Positions 7,504 through 9,709 of a stretch of DNA of 9,709 bases are shown in pieces. Position numbers and translations under genes: made by a program. The stretch comes from Rhodopirellula sp. (GTDB lineage: Bacteria; Planctomycetota; Planctomycetia; Pirellulales; Pirellulaceae): NCBI GenBank assembly GCA_002714565.1, contig PAXU01000021.1, positions 19,409 to 29,117 on the forward strand. Reading direction: 5' to 3'. Position 1 is the stretch's first letter. Every line of letters starts with the position of its first letter. The notes below the pieces were generated by a model. That model made no database searches and was not told the origin of the DNA. It worked only from the letters and a program-made list of their open reading frames with translations.

Positions 7504-7634
7504 GCGTACTTCGGTGCGCTGCTGGTTCGGACTGCGACTTATGGAATTGATAGCAGTCTAGGCAACGGATTGCCCGGTCAAGCACATGCTTTGTGCATGC
7601 AATCCCCCTCAAACACGGCAAGAAGCCGGGTTTT
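7504..7634 (+). ncRNA. Candidate structured RNA (leader or small RNA), unassigned
   Basis: Consecutive perfect stems are visible. GCGTAC/GTGCGC (one G-T pair) closes a C(TTCG)G tetraloop at 7504-7519. GACTGC/GCAGTC spans 7530-7558. GGCAA/TTGCC with loop CGGA spans 7561-7574. GCACA/TGTGC spans 7582-7596. A CGGC/GCCG stem at 7616-7628 is followed by GGTTTT, resembling a weak terminator. The C(UUCG)G tetraloop is an exceptionally stable RNA loop. No known RNA family is recognised and the plus strand is assumed from the flanking genes. Each stem is short, so the case rests on their clustering. Confidence 0.2.
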
Positions 7635-7712
7635 CGAAATTGGCATGGATGCTGGACAGTGGTACGGCATGAGCTCGTATCTTTGAATTTGTCCCCATTC
7701 ACAGCGAGCATT

Positions 7713-9709
7713 ATGTTCGAAGACCGAAATCTTAAGCGTGACCTTATAGCTCTTGGGCTGGCTGCCTTTACGGTATTCTTGGCTATTGCGCTGGTCACCT
7801 ATCACAACGATGATCCCATTGAGAGCCTGGTTGTTCCACTGGATCAGCTATATCAGCCGGACATACTGGTATACCCACAGGCAAGCGTTGTTCAAAACGC
7901 ATGTGGCAGGTGGGGTGCGATGTTTGCGGATATATCCTTTACCTTGTTTGGTTTCGGTGCCTATTTCATAACTGTTTCGCTGGGCGTTGTTTCCTTCCTT
8001 GTATTTCAAGGGCGAAGCATGGAAGGATTCCCAGTTCGTCTTGCCGGATGGTTGTTGTCACTCATTGGATTCACATCATTTGTTGCACTGGTTATGCCAT
8101 TGCTTAGTCCCGGACCGATTTATGGTTCTGGTGGCCTTCTTGGAATTATTTTCCGTCAGGTGCTTGAAGCATCGTTTGCTGTCACCGGCGGCTTGTTACT
8201 GGCAATCTGCCTTTTCTTCGGAGGCCTGATGCTTGCAACGGACTACGTTGCTTTACGCGTAATGGTTGCCATTTCTCAATGTTTTATGCGAGGTACCACA
8301 CGCGTTGCCAGGTATCTGACTACTGAAGCAGGATCGTCATCCAATCCCACGATAGCAACGGCGGCAGCAGGAGTACCTGCACCAGCTAAATCGGATGAAG
8401 CTCGTTGGACTGAAGATCGCTGGGATGAAACCGAAACAAATCACACTGAAGCGTATGACGACGATGAGGATGAAGATGAAATCACGGAAGAAAGCGACCA
8501 CTGGGAAGACGAAGACTCAACCGAAGAAGCAGATACCATTGCTCGCGACGATCGTCTCGCGGTGCGTATCAGCGGCCACGAGGTAAGTGACGACGGCGAT
8601 TCCGATGACTGGCCTGATGATTTAGATTGCGAACTCGATGCTGATGATTTGCAAGATCCAGACGAGTCGGACGACGTGGAATTGGTAGAGGAACCAACCA
8701 GACTGTCGCGTCTGAAACGTATGGCCGGCAAACTGAAGAAAGGCGAGCCACGAATTAAACGAAGGTCTTCGCAGACGAAAGACGATCAGGAAGAAGGTCA
8801 AACGGCATTGATTGAAAGCATCAATGAACAGACGGATGATGCATTCGCCGATTACGAAATACCAAGCCTGGATTTACTATTACCCAGTGAACATATCAAC
8901 TTTGACGAGCAAGCCAAGGAAGTGCGTCGCAACGCGAAGATTCTGGAAAAGACCTTTGCCGATTTCGGATTTAATATTCGTGTTGTGGAAATTGAGACGG
9001 GCCCGGTGATCGCTCAGTATGAAGTGGAACTGGAAGCAGGCCTGAGACTGTCAAAAATCACTGGCCTCGCAGATGATCTGGCAATCGCGCTTCGTGTACC
9101 AAGCGTGCGAATTGTTGCTCCTATCCCAGGTAAGAACACTGTCGGTATCGAAGTTCCCAACAAATCGCAGCAGCTTGTCCGTATGCGGGAAGTGATTGAA
9201 GATTCCACGTCCAGTTCTAAGAAGATGCAAATACCGGTTTTTCTTGGTAAAGATGTATCCGGAAATCCGCTAGCTGTTGATCTCTGTAAAATGCCGCACT
9301 TGTTGATTGCCGGTCGTACCGGCAGCGGTAAAAGCGTATGTCTTCATTCCATTGTGACGTCTATTCTGATGGCACGACGACCAGACGAAGTGCGCATGTT
9401 GATGATCGATCCAAAGATGGTTGAATTGAGTGTGTACGGTCGATTGCCACACTTAATGCATCCGGTTGTGACCGACATGAAAAAGGCAGAGGCAATTCTC
9501 GCATGGGCCGTGGAGAAGATGGAACAGCGGTATAAGATTCTGGCAAAAGCTGGTGTTCGCCATATTTCCAGCTTCAATGATCTTTCCGAAGAAAAGATTC
9601 GCGAACGACTTGGCCCGGCATTCGAAGACGATACGCCGACGTATATGCCCTACATCGTGATTGTGGCAGATGAACTTGCCGACTTGATGATGACTGCTGG
9701 AAAAGACGT
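7713..9709 (+). CDS. ftsK: DNA translocase FtsK/SpoIIIE (partial, 3' end outside window)
   Basis: FtsK-family ATPase that pumps chromosomal DNA at the division site. The first 665 residues are present and the frame is open at the window edge. The N-terminal domain has about four membrane segments: 11-30, 70-98, 110-131 and 152-180. A linker follows (about 228-325) in which about 47 of 98 residues are Asp or Glu, then a basic patch (330-351, 11 of 22 Lys/Arg). The motor begins near 384. Its alpha domain includes AKILEKTFADFGF (408-420), ETGPVIAQYEVEL (428-440) and IPGKNTVGIEVPN (471-483). Walker A is GRTGSGKS (534-541), then MIDPKMVELSVYGRLPHL (564-581) and Walker B YIVIVADELADLMM (647-660). 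The rest of the beta domain and any DNA-reading gamma domain lie beyond the window. ATG 7713 is preferred. The frame stays open upstream to a TAG at 7551 with only GTG alternatives (7593, 7659), which would add sequence unlike FtsK. GCGAG at 7704-7708 is a weak ribosome site. Confidence 0.95.
   Translation, partial: MFEDRNLKRDLIALGLAAFTVFLAIALVTYHNDDPIESLVVPLDQLYQPDILVYPQASVVQNACGRWGAMFADISFTLFGFGAYFITVSLGVVSFLVFQGRSMEGFPVRLAGWLLSLIGFTSFVALVMPLLSPGPIYGSGGLLGIIFRQVLEASFAVTGGLLLAICLFFGGLMLATDYVALRVMVAISQCFMRGTTRVARYLTTEAGSSSNPTIATAAAGVPAPAKSDEARWTEDRWDETETNHTEAYDDDEDEDEITEESDHWEDEDSTEEADTIARDDRLAVRISGHEVSDDGDSDDWPDDLDCELDADDLQDPDESDDVELVEEPTRLSRLKRMAGKLKKGEPRIKRRSSQTKDDQEEGQTALIESINEQTDDAFADYEIPSLDLLLPSEHINFDEQAKEVRRNAKILEKTFADFGFNIRVVEIETGPVIAQYEVELEAGLRLSKITGLADDLAIALRVPSVRIVAPIPGKNTVGIEVPNKSQQLVRMREVIEDSTSSSKKMQIPVFLGKDVSGNPLAVDLCKMPHLLIAGRTGSGKSVCLHSIVTSILMARRPDEVRMLMIDPKMVELSVYGRLPHLMHPVVTDMKKAEAILAWAVEKMEQRYKILAKAGVRHISSFNDLSEEKIRERLGPAFEDDTPTYMPYIVIVADELADLMMTAGKD

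Larger units (their letters stand above)
7353..7712. other. Gene-free region with clustered hairpins before ftsK
   Basis: This 360-base gap lies between the hemL stop and the ftsK start. Reading frames on both strands here give no recognisable protein, and the longer minus-strand ones run into the ftsK coding region. The region holds at least six short inverted repeats: 7371-7386, 7416-7437, 7504-7519, 7529-7559, 7561-7574 and 7582-7596. A small terminator-like stem follows at 7616-7628. I find no tRNA, tmRNA, SRP RNA or riboswitch consensus, and no convincing -35/-10 pair. It presumably contains the hemL 3' end, the ftsK promoter and leader, and possibly a small RNA. Confidence 0.5.

Noticed and set aside
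7521..7535. GGTTCGGACTGC as a tRNA T-arm
   Set aside because: No acceptor, D-arm or anticodon arm can be built around it, and the bases pair better in the neighbouring GACTGC/GCAGTC stem.
7445..7798. Minus-strand frame of 117 residues with several cysteines across the hemL-ftsK gap
   Set aside because: It begins inside ftsK coding sequence, resembles no known family, and its cysteines are not in a regular metal-binding pattern.
8441..8731. Serine-rich minus-strand frame of 96 residues
   Set aside because: It is the complement of the Asp/Glu-rich ftsK linker: GAT/GAA/GAC codons read backwards give Ser-rich strings.

Overview
The window is an ordinary chromosomal housekeeping stretch, at roughly 50% G+C by eye, with five complete protein genes and one that runs off the right edge. 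In order they are yidC, mnmE, truB (minus strand), hemB, hemL and ftsK (partial). A Planctomycetota host is the best inference: YidC is long and carries a PDZ domain inside its periplasmic region, the MnmE GTPase domain is divergent, and several starts lack a strong Shine-Dalgarno sequence. No rRNA or marker gene confirms this. I see no mobile element, CRISPR array, tRNA or rRNA, and no sign of recent transfer.

Left part (1-3892): yidC and mnmE lie head to tail 34 bases apart. This is a remnant of the widely conserved rnpA-yidC-mnmE neighbourhood. They join membrane protein insertion to modification of the tRNA wobble uridine. Both use GTG starts.

Middle (3893-6068): truB, the tRNA Psi55 synthase, is convergent with mnmE with only 8 bases between the stop codons, and divergent from hemB across 187 bases. 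The divergent gap holds a perfect dyad next to an AT-rich element that reads like a -10 box in both directions. hemB (porphobilinogen synthase) is followed after 97 bases by hemL (glutamate-1-semialdehyde aminomutase). Two enzymes of the C5 route to tetrapyrroles are therefore neighbours, although a perfect hairpin sits between them.

Right part (7353-9709): a 360-base gene-free stretch contains a run of short perfect hairpins, one with a UUCG tetraloop. It leads into an FtsK/SpoIIIE-type DNA translocase whose membrane domain, very acidic linker and first part of the motor are present. The gene is cut by the window end just after Walker B.

Nothing here is a convincing new system. The points most worth a second look are the PDZ insertion and charged tail of YidC, the missing catalytic glutamate in MnmE, and the hairpin-rich gap before ftsK.
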